Shown: positions 34,763 to 46,379 of the stretch, in pieces
Numbering within the stretch: the stretch's first letter is position 1
Layout: every line of letters begins with the position of its first letter
NCBI GenBank assembly: GCA_030770535.1
Contig: JASVEC010000030.1
Span: 124,001 to 188,000 of the forward strand
Origin: Batkoa obscura
Taxonomy: Eukaryota > Entomophthoromycota > Entomophthoromycetes > Entomophthorales > Batkoaceae
Reading direction: 5' to 3'
Length of the DNA stretch: 64,000 nt
Program-made: the position numbers and the translations under genes
The notes under the pieces: model-generated
Seen by the model: only the letters and a program-made list of their open reading frames with translations
What the model was told of the DNA's origin: nothing
Databases searched by the model: none

Positions 34763-36118
34763 ATGAATAATGGAACAACATTAGTAGATAATGAACTTGA
34801 TAATGAACTTGATAATGAAAAGACAAAATCAAGTCCATCATTAGACTCAAATAGTATATTTAAAAAGAAGAACAAAGATACATTAGATGATATAGTAGAA
34901 GAAGATCCAAGGCTTGACACCATTGAGGGATGGATAATAGTAATGGCTAGTTTCATGAGTTTATTTATAGTGGTAGGTATGGCATTTAGCATTGGAGTAT
35001 TTATCCAGCATTATGCCGATGTGTTGTTTAAAGATCAAGCACCATTATCCACTTTAACTTTTATCGGGACTTTAAGTTCTTCTATTCAAAATGTATTAGC
35101 CATATTTACTGGAAAATTGGCTGATAAAATAGGCTATCGTAAAGCTATATTTATTGGTGCAGCAATAATTTCATTGGGTTTATTGTTAGCTTCTTTTAGT
35201 ACTCAAGTTTGGCATTTATTTTTAACACAAGGTGTTATGGTGGGTATTGGTAGTGCAATTGCCTTTATTCCAGCCATAAGTGCTCCAGCTCAATGGTTTA
35301 AAAAATATACTGGTTTAGCTACTGGGATTTGTGTTGCTGGAGCAGGCATCGGTGGTTTAACATTGAGTCCAATTCTTCAGGCGATTATCAGTAATTTAGG
35401 GTTTAGATGGGCACTTCGAGTTGAAGCTATTGTTTCAGTTATTGTACTACCGGCTAGTGCTTTTTTTATAAAAGAGAGAGTAAAGACTTCAAATAAAGGA
35501 TCCTGGTTTAATTTTAAGAAATTTAAAGATTCCCGGTTTCTTTCATTGTTCCTTGGAGGATTTTTATGCTCTTTTGGCTATCTTGTACCATTTTTGCTTA
35601 TGGCCAAATATGCTCGTTCTATTGATCTTTCTGAATCTCAAGGCGCTTTATTAATTGGATTATTAAATGGAGGCTCTGCTGTTGGGAGGATTGTGTTAGG
35701 CAGCTTAGGTGATCGTTTTGGAAAACTTAATATTCTTTTTGTTTGTATTGCTCTTACATCGTTTTTTTGCTATTTCATTTGGATGTTTGCGTTTAGTTTT
35801 GGTGCCTTACTTGTTTTCAATATTTTATATGGTGTATCTTCTGGGGGTTTTGTTTCTATGTTACCCGCAGTTACAACTCAATTGTTTGGCGTAGAGGGTA
35901 TTGCAAGTATTAATGGGCTGTTCTATTTTAGCACTGGGATTCCTAATTTAGTTGGTACCCCTATTGCATCAGCTATATTGTCTGCATCAAGTCCAGATCC
36001 AAATAAACCTAATTATACACTAGTTATAATATATGCAGGAACCTCTGCACTATTAGGAGCAGCGGCATTTTTTGTTCTTAAACTCATGGTTAATCGCAAC
36101 ATATTTTCCCGAGTATAA
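34763..36118 (+). CDS. MFS monocarboxylate-type permease, copy 2
   Basis: Single exon, 451 residues, paralogue of 30113-31456. The N-tail differs and has a small tandem repeat (NELD units at about 10-19). EGWIIVMASF at 55-64 opens helix 1, and GKLADKIGYRK and GSLGDRFGK are the two MFS loop motifs. The central region (QWFKKYTGLATGICVAG and LLMAKYARSIDLSESQGALL) is identical in the two copies. The tails, the loop between helices 6 and 7, and helix-lining positions differ, so substrate preference may have shifted. Same likely role: plasma-membrane transport of a small organic acid or similar solute. Confidence 0.85.
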   Translation: MNNGTTLVDNELDNELDNEKTKSSPSLDSNSIFKKKNKDTLDDIVEEDPRLDTIEGWIIVMASFMSLFIVVGMAFSIGVFIQHYADVLFKDQAPLSTLTFIGTLSSSIQNVLAIFTGKLADKIGYRKAIFIGAAIISLGLLLASFSTQVWHLFLTQGVMVGIGSAIAFIPAISAPAQWFKKYTGLATGICVAGAGIGGLTLSPILQAIISNLGFRWALRVEAIVSVIVLPASAFFIKERVKTSNKGSWFNFKKFKDSRFLSLFLGGFLCSFGYLVPFLLMAKYARSIDLSESQGALLIGLLNGGSAVGRIVLGSLGDRFGKLNILFVCIALTSFFCYFIWMFAFSFGALLVFNILYGVSSGGFVSMLPAVTTQLFGVEGIASINGLFYFSTGIPNLVGTPIASAILSASSPDPNKPNYTLVIIYAGTSALLGAAAFFVLKLMVNRNIFSRV

Positions 36119-36346
36119 GTGTTAATTTAATTCAACACTTTATAAAAGATAAGACTTTAAACTTCTGTATTTAAAATATAATATTTTGTTAGATTTAAAT
36201 TTGTCCTTCAGTGTATTAAATAGAAAATGAATAAATAAAAATGCTTATTTAAATAATAATGAAAGTGATTTATTTTGATTTTTGAAGATAATAGTTAAGA
36301 AATAAAGAGATGGATAGATGAAAGAAAGAGATAATATACATTAAAG

Positions 36347-37384
36347 TTATATGGATTGTTCTAACTGTGCTCCTGATGTATGATTATTTTCAATAATATT
36401 TTCCTGAATATTATTTAAGTTGGTAAGCATTTCGCTTGTATTTATGCTCAATTGTTGTTGTGGTTGCTCTAATGTATTATTACTTAGAGTCGGTATTAAA
36501 TTAAACTTACGTTTAATTTTTCTTTTGTCTAATTTATTTAAATGTCTTTGATCTAAGGTCCAATAACTACCTTTACCAGGTTGATCGTGTTGACGTGGTG
36601 CTCTTATAAAGGCTTTATTAACTGATAGGTTATGACGCACCGAATTCCTCCATACTCCAGTTCTATCTAACTTGAAAAAAGTAAACCTGTTCATCATCCA
36701 TTCATAAATTTCACTTAACAATAATTGTTGTTTTGGGGATTCTAAGATAGCACGGGTAATGAGTTGAGGGTACGAATATGGAGGTTTTTTGTCAGATTTA
36801 TCATCAAAGTTAATACTAGGAAATTGATATAAATCATTATCTTCAAAGTTATAATATTCATTCACTTGATTATAGAAATTATAGTTATTATAGTTAGTGA
36901 GATAGTTATTGAATAATACGCTTTGATTTTGTTGTAACAACAATTGATTATAGTAACTATTTTCGTTGTTATTATTTATACTTTCTTCATTATTATTATA
37001 CTCAGTGCTGTTATTCATTGTAGGGTTCAATAAATTTGGAAATGATTCTAAAGGTAACGACCAATCAGGTACTAAATTAGTTTGATTGACGGCAGTATCA
37101 TTAGTTAATAACTGTAAGTTATAATGATACATATCTTGCTCACCACTTTTCATAAATTGATTATAAAATTGATTCTGATAGTTATTTAATAATAAAGAGT
37201 CTAATTCTGGAGAAGCCATTAAATAGTTCATATTGTTATTATAATCATTATTTTCAAACCCATAATTCCAGCCATCAACATCAGGTGTAATTGGAAATAA
37301 GGGAGATGTATCTACACCAACTTCGTTTGTACTACTACTCATAATATCATTGACACTATTGCTTATTGTTGGAATAGCAACCAT
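36347..37384 (-). CDS. Forkhead (winged-helix) transcription factor
   Basis: Single exon, 345 residues. A complete forkhead domain spans about residues 199-283: KKPPYSYPQLITRAI, then LSEIYEWMMNRFTFF, then the recognition helix GVWRNSVRHNLSVNKAF, then GKGSYWTLD in wing 2, followed by a basic KLDKRKIKRK nuclear-localisation-like stretch. The N-terminal half is Asn-rich and acidic, suggesting an activation region. The C-tail contains PQQQL runs. It binds DNA through the recognition helix and regulates transcription in the nucleus. No FHA domain is present, so it is not of the Fkh1/2 type; it is nearer the Fhl1/Sep1/Hcm1-like or orphan fungal forkheads. Targets unknown. Confidence 0.9.
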   Translation of the reverse strand: MVAIPTISNSVNDIMSSSTNEVGVDTSPLFPITPDVDGWNYGFENNDYNNNMNYLMASPELDSLLLNNYQNQFYNQFMKSGEQDMYHYNLQLLTNDTAVNQTNLVPDWSLPLESFPNLLNPTMNNSTEYNNNEESINNNNENSYYNQLLLQQNQSVLFNNYLTNYNNYNFYNQVNEYYNFEDNDLYQFPSINFDDKSDKKPPYSYPQLITRAILESPKQQLLLSEIYEWMMNRFTFFKLDRTGVWRNSVRHNLSVNKAFIRAPRQHDQPGKGSYWTLDQRHLNKLDKRKIKRKFNLIPTLSNNTLEQPQQQLSINTSEMLTNLNNIQENIIENNHTSGAQLEQSI

Positions 37385-38285
37385 ATTTTATATATTCTAT
37401 GTATCAATCTATGTAATAATCTATTTAACACTTATTTGATAAAATATAATAATTTATCAAATTTTTTAAATAATAAGGGATTTAAAATCCAGGTATTTAA
37501 ATAGTTTCAATGGAATTTAAGTTGTACTTTTAAACGTGAAATAAATAGAAGTTAAGTTAATCTTCTCTTTGTAATGGTTCTTTTTTCATATTTATTTTAA
37601 CAGTATACTTTTTACTATCATTTTACTCTTTATTAGCATGACTATTTCTTATTTAAAATAGTTGCCACTTGATTCATAATAACTGCTTCAACGTTAAAAT
37701 TTTGGTATTAAAAATTCTCACCATATCAAATTCTCATTTTTAGCTTTGATTAAAAACATCAATTATTAATTTTCAAAATGTTCAAATTCTTTGATTTTCT
37801 AACTCATTTAAGTTAGTCTCGCTTCACTTGATTGGTCATTAAAATAACCGATCACATTTTTAAACGTTATTACTTTTTAATAACTGAAATTATGACTAAA
37901 CTTTAATAAAATATCTGAAATAGTAATTAATGTAAGCAATATTATTAATTTATGTTATTATTAAAAAATGAAAAGTATCTTTATTACAAATTAAGATTTA
38001 TTAAATTTTTAAAACTTGGATTAACTTCATATGAAAAATATATTATTTAATTATTAAAGTAAGTTAAAATTTATTTTTTTAATTTATTATTAATAGTAAT
38101 ATAATTTTATTATATTATTACAATACTTTTTTAAGATCGATCTATTCATTTCGGATCTTGTGGTTTTATTTGATTTGACTCTAAATAAAACAGCAACTAT
38201 CTTCTAAAAGATGAATGCTACCTAATAATCTATTTAAAATGATACTAAGTAATCTTGTTTTAAATCGCTTTCAAACCTTTAAATT
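37385..38285. other. Gene-free stretch
   Basis: Contains the forkhead promoter (minus strand). Otherwise nothing recognisable. Confidence 0.5.
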
Positions 38286-38471
38286 TTATAAACGGGTATT
38301 CTGTAGTGCCTGTATTCCATTTATAATTCTATTTTTTTCTTGAACGTTGATAACTACTTTGGTTCTACCAAATCGGTAGCTTGACCCGAGATTGTAAAAG
38401 GCGTTACTACCAGCTAGTATAATTATGCCACATACTACCGTTTCTCTTTGGAAATTGAGTCTAGCTATCAT
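38286..38471 (-). CDS. Possible small single-span membrane protein
   Basis: A 61-codon frame: MIARLNFQRETVVCGIIILA, then GSNAFYNLGSSYRFGRTKVV, then a polar tail ending in NTRL. It has one hydrophobic segment (residues about 11-24), a balanced residue mix and codon choice less AT-driven than the random frames nearby, which makes it more gene-like than other short frames here. No family recognised. It could be a small organellar membrane protein or chance. Confidence 0.35.
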   Translation of the reverse strand: MIARLNFQRETVVCGIIILAGSNAFYNLGSSYRFGRTKVVINVQEKNRIINGIQALQNTRL

Positions 38472-38601
38472 TTTACAGTAACATAGTTAATGCTTAACAT
38501 AAAAATCAAAATTAAATAAAATCATTTTTATTATTCTATAATAAGATCAATTTATAGCAAACTTAAGTAACGTAACTTTTTATTAAGGCATTAGTAACAC
38601 T

Positions 38602-38699
38602 TATAGGGATTTTTGTATTCAAGAATTTTACCAACAATTTTTTCACTCAAATAGTGCTTAAAAGATGAAAAAAGTAATGTAGCTAAAAACATCCCCATA
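38602..38699 (+). mobile_element. M105 foldback MITE
   Basis: TATAGGGATTTTTGTATTCA ... ACATCCCCATA. The GGG end has lost a few bases. Confidence 0.82.
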
Positions 38700-40300
38700 C
38701 AGAGTATCAGGATTATGAAAATAGTTTATAATAAGTAAACTTTAAATTTTTTTCAAGAGACCCAAAATTTGATGTTGAATAAAACAAATTAAAATTTGTG
38801 TAAGGATAGACCCATATAAACTACCGGCTTAGGTTTATGAAAAACATAAAATGATCCGGCTTCTTCTATTTTATTACTCTTTACTTCAAAAAAAAGAAAA
38901 AGTAGTTAAATAATTATTAAATAGCAGTTAATTACTGACTTTTATATCATAGATTAATATTATTTTACCAACTTACATTTTATTAAATTCACTTTTAGCC
39001 ATATTAACGAAGATTTGAAATCTCAAATTAATTTTATCATTTTAGTTAATACCCTTACATTTAGGAACATTTCTATTTTACATATATAATCATATTGATA
39101 CAAGTGATCTTTAGAACCCTAAACGGATAACTGCCTTATGCATCTCTTTCCTCTGTTATTTTACTAACATCTTTCAGTTGAAAAATATTAAATACTCAAA
39201 GTTTATTGGTAACCTCATCATGATAATAAATTGTATCCAACCATAAGTAATAAAATAAATGGGTGTCTTTACCTCCATTTTAGACCTAACTTCACCATAG
39301 TATTTTTGATTTGTAATTTTGATTTAATATTATATAAATTTATTATCATTACTATATTTTAATTGAAGACTAAAAGGATATTATTTAACTTTATATGTAT
39401 AATGATAACTTTGTTTACAATATATATAGCTGATACTTATAAAATTTAGAAACTTAATCTTTAATTGTATTAATAACTCTCTGATTTTCAGTTATTTTTC
39501 TATTTTTATTTTACAGGCTATATTGGAATGTCTTTTTTCAAGAACTGCCAACAATTTTTCCACTTAAGCACTTAAAATTTCAAAGTAAAATTTGCTAGAT
39601 CTTTGAAAAAAGTGAGGAATTACTAGTATTTAAAAAAACATTCCTATTTAATAAATAATGTTAATGTAATCATTATATAAAAGGTTTTAAAGGATTGGTT
39701 TTAATTTTCCTATTTTATAGCCTCTCCCACTTTAAAAAATTAAATTGTTAAATTTAAAATGAAAATGTCTGTACATCAAATAGTTTTTATCATATAAATC
39801 AACTTGTGATAATAGTATATGATTAACATAGTCGATTATTGTCATTCAAAGAAATGGAAAGATTTTAACAAGAACAAAAGGTCAGCTAATAATATAAAAC
39901 AAATATAATAATAAATTTGTTAAGTAAAATCATAAGAAAGGCCTTCAGTATTTATGATTTTCAAAAAAACATTTATCAAAATTAACAGGAGATCGCTAAC
40001 GCGTAAATAGCTATAAATAATAAACCCTATAAATAGTATAAATAGACAGACTTAAATAGAATAAGTAATAGTACTAATACCTTTGAGTCATAAGGAATAA
40101 AACTTAAATTACAAAAGCATAAAAGTCATATATTTTATTGTAAATAATAATAATAATTAATGATTTAACAAATAGTGACTTAAAAATCAATAACTCGGTT
40201 TAATTTGTATTGTTTTTTGAAATGGATCATATTAAGTATATGTTTAAAGTTTTGATAATGTTTATTCTATTAGGACGACAATATGGTAAATGAAAAGCTA
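38700..40300. other. Gene-free stretch
   Basis: No gene seen. A diverged M105-like element lies at 39521-39648. Confidence 0.45.
39521..39648. mobile_element. M105-like variant element
   Basis: Ends TATTGGAATGTCTTTTTT and AAAAACATTCCTATTTA form inverted repeats like M105, and the inside keeps GCCAACAATTTTTCCACTTA. The rest differs and is longer (about 128 bp). Possibly a subfamily or a rearranged copy. Confidence 0.5.
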
Positions 40301-40412
40301 TATTTGCAATGTAAATTGGTACTGCTACTAAGAATTTTACTAATAACCTTTCTGGTCAAATAGCGCTTAAAGAATGAAAAAAGTAGTGAAATCAAAAAAA
40401 GGCATCCTCAAT
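40301..40412 (+). mobile_element. M105 foldback MITE, degenerate
   Basis: The core AAATAGCGCTTAAAGAATG and the far end GGCATCCTCA are clear. The left end has decayed, so the start is approximate. Confidence 0.65.
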
Positions 40413-40559
40413 TATCATTAAGTGCTTTGAACTTTATAAAACGAAAATTGAATAATAATGTAAAAGCTTGAATATCATTTATTTAGATTTAAATGCCCTC
40501 ATTAATGACATATTCCCTTTAGTTTGGATTTATTATCATCAAAGATGTTATCTAAGGTC

Positions 40560-40704
40560 ACTACTATAAACGGAATAGTTTAAACTATATTGCATAGCAT
40601 TATTTAAGATATTATATAAATCTTTATTTAATAAATCTAAATCTGAAAAGTCTTCTAGTTTCATTAATTCAAATATTTGATAATTTTTCAAATTTTAATG
40701 ACAT
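40560..40704 (-). pseudogene. Possible 5' fragment of an F-box paralogue
   Basis: Reads MSLKFEKLSNI from 40704, then stops. The next frame pieces (ETRRLFRFRFIK) recall the family's F-box. Too short and damaged to be sure. Confidence 0.3.
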
Positions 40705-40968
40705 TTTGAAATAAAATAAAGTTTCAATTTTCTTTTTATATTATCTTTTATAAGAGAGTTTCATAAAAATTTCATAAAACATTATTTGAATAAAAACAAC
40801 AATTTGAAAACCATTATTAAATAACAAAGTAGGATTTACTATACAGATATTGCTACTTTTATATTAAATGAGTTAGGCTAAATAATATCAAAAGTCTAAT
40901 ATATAATGAAAACCAAATGAATACTGATTTATAGAATTAATCCAGGTTGAACAATATAAGTAAATAAA

Positions 40969-41070
40969 TATGAATGTTTTTTTGATTTCATTACTTTTTC
41001 TATTTTTTGAGCGTTATTTGAGCGGAAAGATTGTTAGTAAAATTCTTGAACAAAAAAATACATCTCTATA
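40969..41070 (-). mobile_element. M105 foldback MITE
   Basis: TATGAATGTTTTTTTGATTT ... ACATCTCTATA. Confidence 0.82.
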
Positions 41071-41820
41071 TCTGTCATGTTTTACTGAAATTAAAAGTTA
41101 TAATTTCAATCTATCAATTATTAAATGACATACTATACTAATATTGTATGTGATTCAGATACAGTCAGTGGTATTTTTTGCCTTCCGCCAATTGCTTTTC
41201 AATGTCAGAAAATTTAAATACTATTGAGATTATATCAACATCAATTGATTTTAAAATTTCAAAGTTTTAAAATTACTAATTCTGTTAAGATTATATTCAA
41301 TCATAGCACATTTCAAAAAGTTCTAAGTTGAAAAATTTCAAGTTTGATACTTTGATCCATATAACATTGAACACTGTATTATGGTTTACTTTTTGACACT
41401 GCTTCTGATTTTATTTAGCCACTTTGAAAACGCTTAGGCTTCTATCCTAAACAATATAAACACTTACAATAACTTTTAATAAACATTACCTTAAAATTAA
41501 ACATTTTAATTCTAATGTTTTATTTCCTTATTTGTAATGTTATTAATAAAAGAACCTTTCAAAGTAACATGGAAAGCTTCAATATTAACAAAATTTTAAG
41601 GCCAAGTCCAATCAATTGAAATTTTCAAAAATAAATCAACGAAATAATCGGCAAAAAGGTAAAATATTATTGGTTTAAAGGGATGACTTTTTTCAAAGAA
41701 TATCTGAACAATTGGATTAGTTGATCCAATTAAAGCGCGTCCTTTACGCGTTAAAGGATAAGTAGAAACCCAACTTCAATTTCATAATTGAAATTTTAAG
41801 TTTTGATTTTTTATAATAAA
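41071..41820. other. Intergenic region
   Basis: Upstream DNA of the SANT/U-box gene. No gene or repeat recognised. Confidence 0.45.
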
Positions 41821-43850
41821 ATGGCTACTTGGAGTCCAAAGGAAGATATCATTGATTTAATAGTAAAACAATAACAATTGCAATATCAAACTCAATTAAT
41901 AACTAAACGCTTTAGGGAATATTAAAAGATAGAACCCTTCACTCAGATTATGACGGAAATGTTTACGATTTGGATAGTAATAAAGAAGATAATTTGGTGG
42001 AAGAAAAAGATTCTAATGAGGATTCAAGGTAAAAAAAATAGCTCAATGATAGAATGAGGTTAATAAGAGAAAAATTAGCGACAGTTTAGCAATGATTAGA
42101 AAAAGTAATGTATTTGGTGAAGATATTAGTGAAAAAGAGAAAGAACTTATTGAACAGAGAGTATCTTTACAAAAGAAAAAAGTAAGCATTGTAATTTGTT
42201 TTATTTTGTTTTATCTTATTAATTATTATATAGTTCCAAGAATTTGAAAGAAAAGAATTTGAAAAAAAATCCATAAAGATTCGAGCAGTTTATGATTTTT
42301 TACATGATAGTGAAATCAAAAAAGCATTAAAAGACAATTTTTACGATGAGGTAATCTAATATCGTAGCCAATATTTAATCTCATAGTCGTGATAGAGTGA
42401 AGTTATTGCTCAATTCTCCGAACCTGGTTATTTACAAAAAATTAGAAAATCTCTTGCTCAAGTGGAATCTAATGAACACAAAGGTAGTCTTAGTTATTAT
42501 ATAAAGAAAATATTTAAACACTTTAACAGCATTTCTTACTCGAGAACAGGCTGATGCTTATGATAATCTAATGGAAAAAAGATCCAAAAATAGCAATAAA
42601 AAGAGTAAAAATGAAGGGTGAATTTATTTCAGTTTAGATATTCGTCAAATTACTAATAAGAAATAAAGTCCAAGTCATATTCATACAGTTGGCAGATTAG
42701 CTCTCGATAAAGCTCTAGAACAAATGAAAATTGACCCAAACGAAGCCATGAAAGGTTGGTCATTAGCTCGTATTAATGCTTATAAAAATTTAAAATCCAA
42801 TCCCAATGTTTATTATTATCGCTTTAATGCCCCTGGTGAAGAACAAAGGACAGGTGCTTGGACTAAAGTAGTGTTATAAGTTCATATTTTTATATTTTTT
42901 GTTAACTATGTTTTAGGAAGAACGTAAATTATTTTTTGATAGGTTAAAAGAAGTTGGTGCTAATGGTCAATGGGGTTTATTTTCAATGACTATTCCAGGT
43001 AGAGTTGGATATCAAGTAAGTTAATCAAATTAATATTGTAAGTAGATTGATTTGATTACTTTAGTGTTCAAATTTTTATCGTCTACTTGTTAAAAATAAA
43101 GAAGTTAATGATCCAAATTATGTAGTTGAAAATGGAAAAGTAAGGTATTTGTTTTCAACTAAACAAAAAGATGAAAGCGGAGAAGTACAAAAAGCATTTC
43201 GTTCTCATTCCAAGCATATTGTTAGGAATGGTAATTTTAATCTCTTTTTTAATTTTACTATGTTAATCTTATGATTATATTAGGTAATAGTGATCTCAAT
43301 ATTAAATCAAAATCACGTAAAAAGAGGGGAAAGAAATCTAATAGTTCAGATAATGAGTCAACTTCAGATGATGAATTTATCATCGACTATAAACCAAAAA
43401 GAACAGTATTTGAAAGGACTTTAAATAGAAGTAAAATTAAAACAACTTCATCTAACGACGGTTCCAATACTAATAATGAAGATGATATAATGGAAGATGA
43501 TGATTTTGATCAACAAGAGGATTTTGATAACCCATTACCTGGTTTTATTGATCCAATTACTTTAGATCAAGTAGTTCAGCCTGCTATTTCTCCTTATGGT
43601 CATGTGATGGGGTAATTATTATTATTATTATTATTATTAAGTATTAATTATTATAGTTATGCTAATTGGGTACAATGTTTAACTTCAGAAGGTAGTAAAA
43701 ATACCTGTCCGCTAACTAAACAACATTTAACTAAAAGAGATTTGGTTATACTTACTCTTGATAATATTCATGAGTATAGGTAAATCATTAATTAACTTTA
43801 TATTTATAAGTTGTTAATATTTTTTTAGAGATAAAATCGTAAATAAATAA
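41821..43850 (+). CDS. SANT/Myb-like plus U-box-like protein
   Basis: Twelve exons: 41821-41862, 41916-42028, 42079-42181, 42234-42350, 42396-42483, 42530-42617, 42669-42867, 42917-43015, 43065-43230, 43284-43611, 43657-43779 and 43829-43850. They keep frame and encode 495 residues. An acidic, coiled-coil-prone N-terminal half precedes a SANT/Myb-like repeat at about 245-295 (TGAWTKEERKLFFDRLKEV, then QWGLFSMTIPGRVGYQCSNF). A disordered Ser/Asp/Lys stretch follows. The C-terminus (about 425-490) resembles a U-box: IDPITLDQVVQPAISPYGH, then CPLTKQHLTKRDLV. A SANT module suggests chromatin or DNA association, a U-box suggests ubiquitin ligase activity. The combination implies a nuclear E3, which is inference. 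Convergent with mitochondrial EF-Tu. Confidence 0.75.
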
Positions 43851-44111
43851 TTTATTCCTAATATGATATAGCTTCATAATTAGCTATTAAATAAAAAGTT
43901 ATATCTTAACTATATAAATACAAGTATTATCTAATCAAATGAATTATTGTTACTATTATTATATATTTTAAACTATTAGTTTAAATAAAATTGTAAATAG
44001 AATACTTAAAAACAAAATTTATTAAATGGTAATTTTACTATTATAAACTTATAAATTCAATAGTTAAATCATAAGTTATTTTATTCTACTATTTGGTCTA
44101 AAGATACTATT

Positions 44112-45537
44112 TTACTCATAAATCTTACTTACCACACCAGTACCAACTGTTTTACCACCTTCACGGATAGTAAATCTAAGACCTTCTTCAATGGCAATTT
44201 CATGAAGTAATTCAACATCCATTGTAACATTATCACCTGGCATAACCATTTTTTCATCAGCATCTTCAGTACCTTCAGGATGGCGAAGGATAGCAGTGAC
44301 ATCAGTAGTGCGTACAAATAATTGTGGACGATAATTGTTAACGAAAGGAGTATGACGACCACCTTCTTCTTTAGTAAGAATATAAAGTTGAGTTTGGAAT
44401 TTAGTATGTGGTTTAATGGAACCTGGTGCACAAATAACCTGTCCACGGGATAATTGTTCACGTTTAACACCACGGAGTAAAGCTCCCATATTATCTCCTG
44501 CCATACCCTTTTCTAAACTTTTATGGAACATTTCAATACCAGTTAAAGTAGTTTTAAGATGTTGTCCATAACCAATAATTTCGACTTCAGAACCTTTAGT
44601 AACAGTTCCTCTTTCTACTCTACCAGTAGCAACAGTACCACGACCAGAAATAGAAAACACATCTTCAATTGGCATTAAAAATGGTTTATCAAGGTCACGC
44701 TCTGGGGTTGGGATAAAGGAATCAACAGCAGCCATTAATTTAGTAATAGCTTCTTTACCAATTTCATCACTACGACCTTCTAAAGCACATAAAGCAGAAC
44801 CTTGAACAATTGGAGTATTATCACCATCAAAACCATAATGAGATAAAAGTTCACGCATCTCCATTTCAACTAACTCTAACATCTCTGGATCATCAATAGC
44901 ATCTACTTTGTTAATAAATACGACTAAATTTTTAACACCAACTTGTTTAGCTAATAATAAATGTTCTCTAGTTTGTGGCATTTGACCATCAGTAGCTGAA
45001 ACAACAATAATAGCTCCATCCATTTGAGCAGCACCAGTAATCATATTTTTAATATAATCAGCATGACCTGGACAATCAACATGAGCATAATGACGGTTAT
45101 TAGTTTCATACTCAACGTGGGCAGTTGAAATAGTAATACCACGGGCTTTTTCTTCAGGTGCTTTATCAATTTCACTATAATCTCTGAATTTGGCTTGTCC
45201 AGCTTCAGCTAGGCATTTAGTAATAGCAGCAGTTAATGTGGTTTTTCCATGATCGACATGACCAATGGTACCAATGTTGACATGTGGTTTATCACGGTTA
45301 AAAACATCAGAGTAAAAACGAACTAGGTTTTTAAATAAATATTTTTTAGCAAATAAATAAAATAATGAAAAACTTACCAAAAGAGCTAGTTACTGAAGCA
45401 TCTTTTACAAGAAGCTAGAAAATTTCCTTTAATAAATTTAAGATTTAAAATTCAAGTAATTTACTTACATTCTTATAATTTAAACCACGAGATACTGAAG
45501 TAAGTTTACTAAGTTGACGAACACCAGTTAAAATCAT
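44112..45537 (-). CDS. TUF1: Mitochondrial elongation factor Tu
   Basis: Exons 45537-45469, 45414-45378 and 45322-44112 encode 438 residues. The first two exons supply a presequence ([20 protein letters not shown]) ending near RFYS, consistent with mitochondrial import. GTPase motifs: GHVDHGKT at 56-63, DCPGH at 118-122 and NKVD at 173-176. The switch region RGITI is at 96-100. Domains 2 and 3 are complete ([30 protein letters not shown]). It delivers aminoacyl-tRNA to mitochondrial ribosomes. Codons such as AAG, GGT and ACC are commoner than in neighbouring genes, fitting high expression. An initiator ATG in the third exon's leading intron is not used, because splicing joins the presequence in frame. 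Confidence 0.95.
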
Positions 45538-46371
45538 ATTGGATATACTGTTCTTTTTCTATTGATTTCAAAGATTCGATTTTTTTTAAATTCTCAATTT
45601 GGTTAATCATTTTTAGGATCATTATATGCGGATGTTTAATGGGATCTTTTGGGTTATCTTTGAGTTTTCATTGGCTACCAAAGGATTTCGAAATTTGAAA
45701 TTTGTTAGAACATAATTAACAAATGGAATTTTATATAACTTTAAGTCCACAAAGTACAATTAACCTCTCTGAAAATGCGGAAGTTGACCTCAAGAGTCTC
45801 AAAAAACAATTGAAATGTTATAACTTCTAGATTACAAAATAAGCTATTTTGGACCGCTTTAGATAATGCGTTCAATGTTACATCCAATACTGATATCAGA
45901 ACAAAAGGATATAACTTGATACGCCATAAAGAAGTATCGAAATTTAGAATGGCATCATCAGATGAAATTCAGTAATTAAACAAACAGTGTAAAGATAAAG
46001 TGTTTTAAGAAAGAATGGATCACTTGCACCATATTACAAATAAAAGTACAGTTGGTAGCAAACTTGATGGTCATGGAAGGAACGGAAGTTACTGAAGAGG
46101 AAAAACGCTCTGAGATAAGATTCGCAAATTAGAATATAAGCTCAAATTCATTAAATCATTTAATGAAGGTTAGTAAATTTTAAATGAAGCTTGTTTGCTA
46201 TCAAAATCTAAAATGCTTGCTATCAATTTAATATTTTTAATAGTATTTTAGTAATATCAATAAAAAAGTTTTATACATTATAGTTGAGATTAAAATTAAA
46301 ATCAAATAAGTAAAAGACCAAGATGTTTATTTGATACTGATATATAATAATTTAAGGAGCGTATTTATGTT
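45538..46371. other. Intergenic region with an unidentified coding-like remnant
   Basis: Apart from the EF-Tu promoter, 45724-46138 (+) has broken open segments: MEFYITLSPQSTINLSENAE from 45724; LFWTALDNAFNVTSNTDIRT and on to SSDEIQ at about 45844-45972; and a Lys/Glu-rich piece to 46132. Stops and frame changes separate them. Not recognised. It could be an old gene or a decayed mobile-element frame. Confidence 0.3.
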
Positions 46372-46379
46372 AGACATTA

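Noticed and set aside
44129-44473. 114-codon minus-strand frame overlapping EF-Tu
   Set aside because: Alternative frame of the same strand within EF-Tu domain 3.
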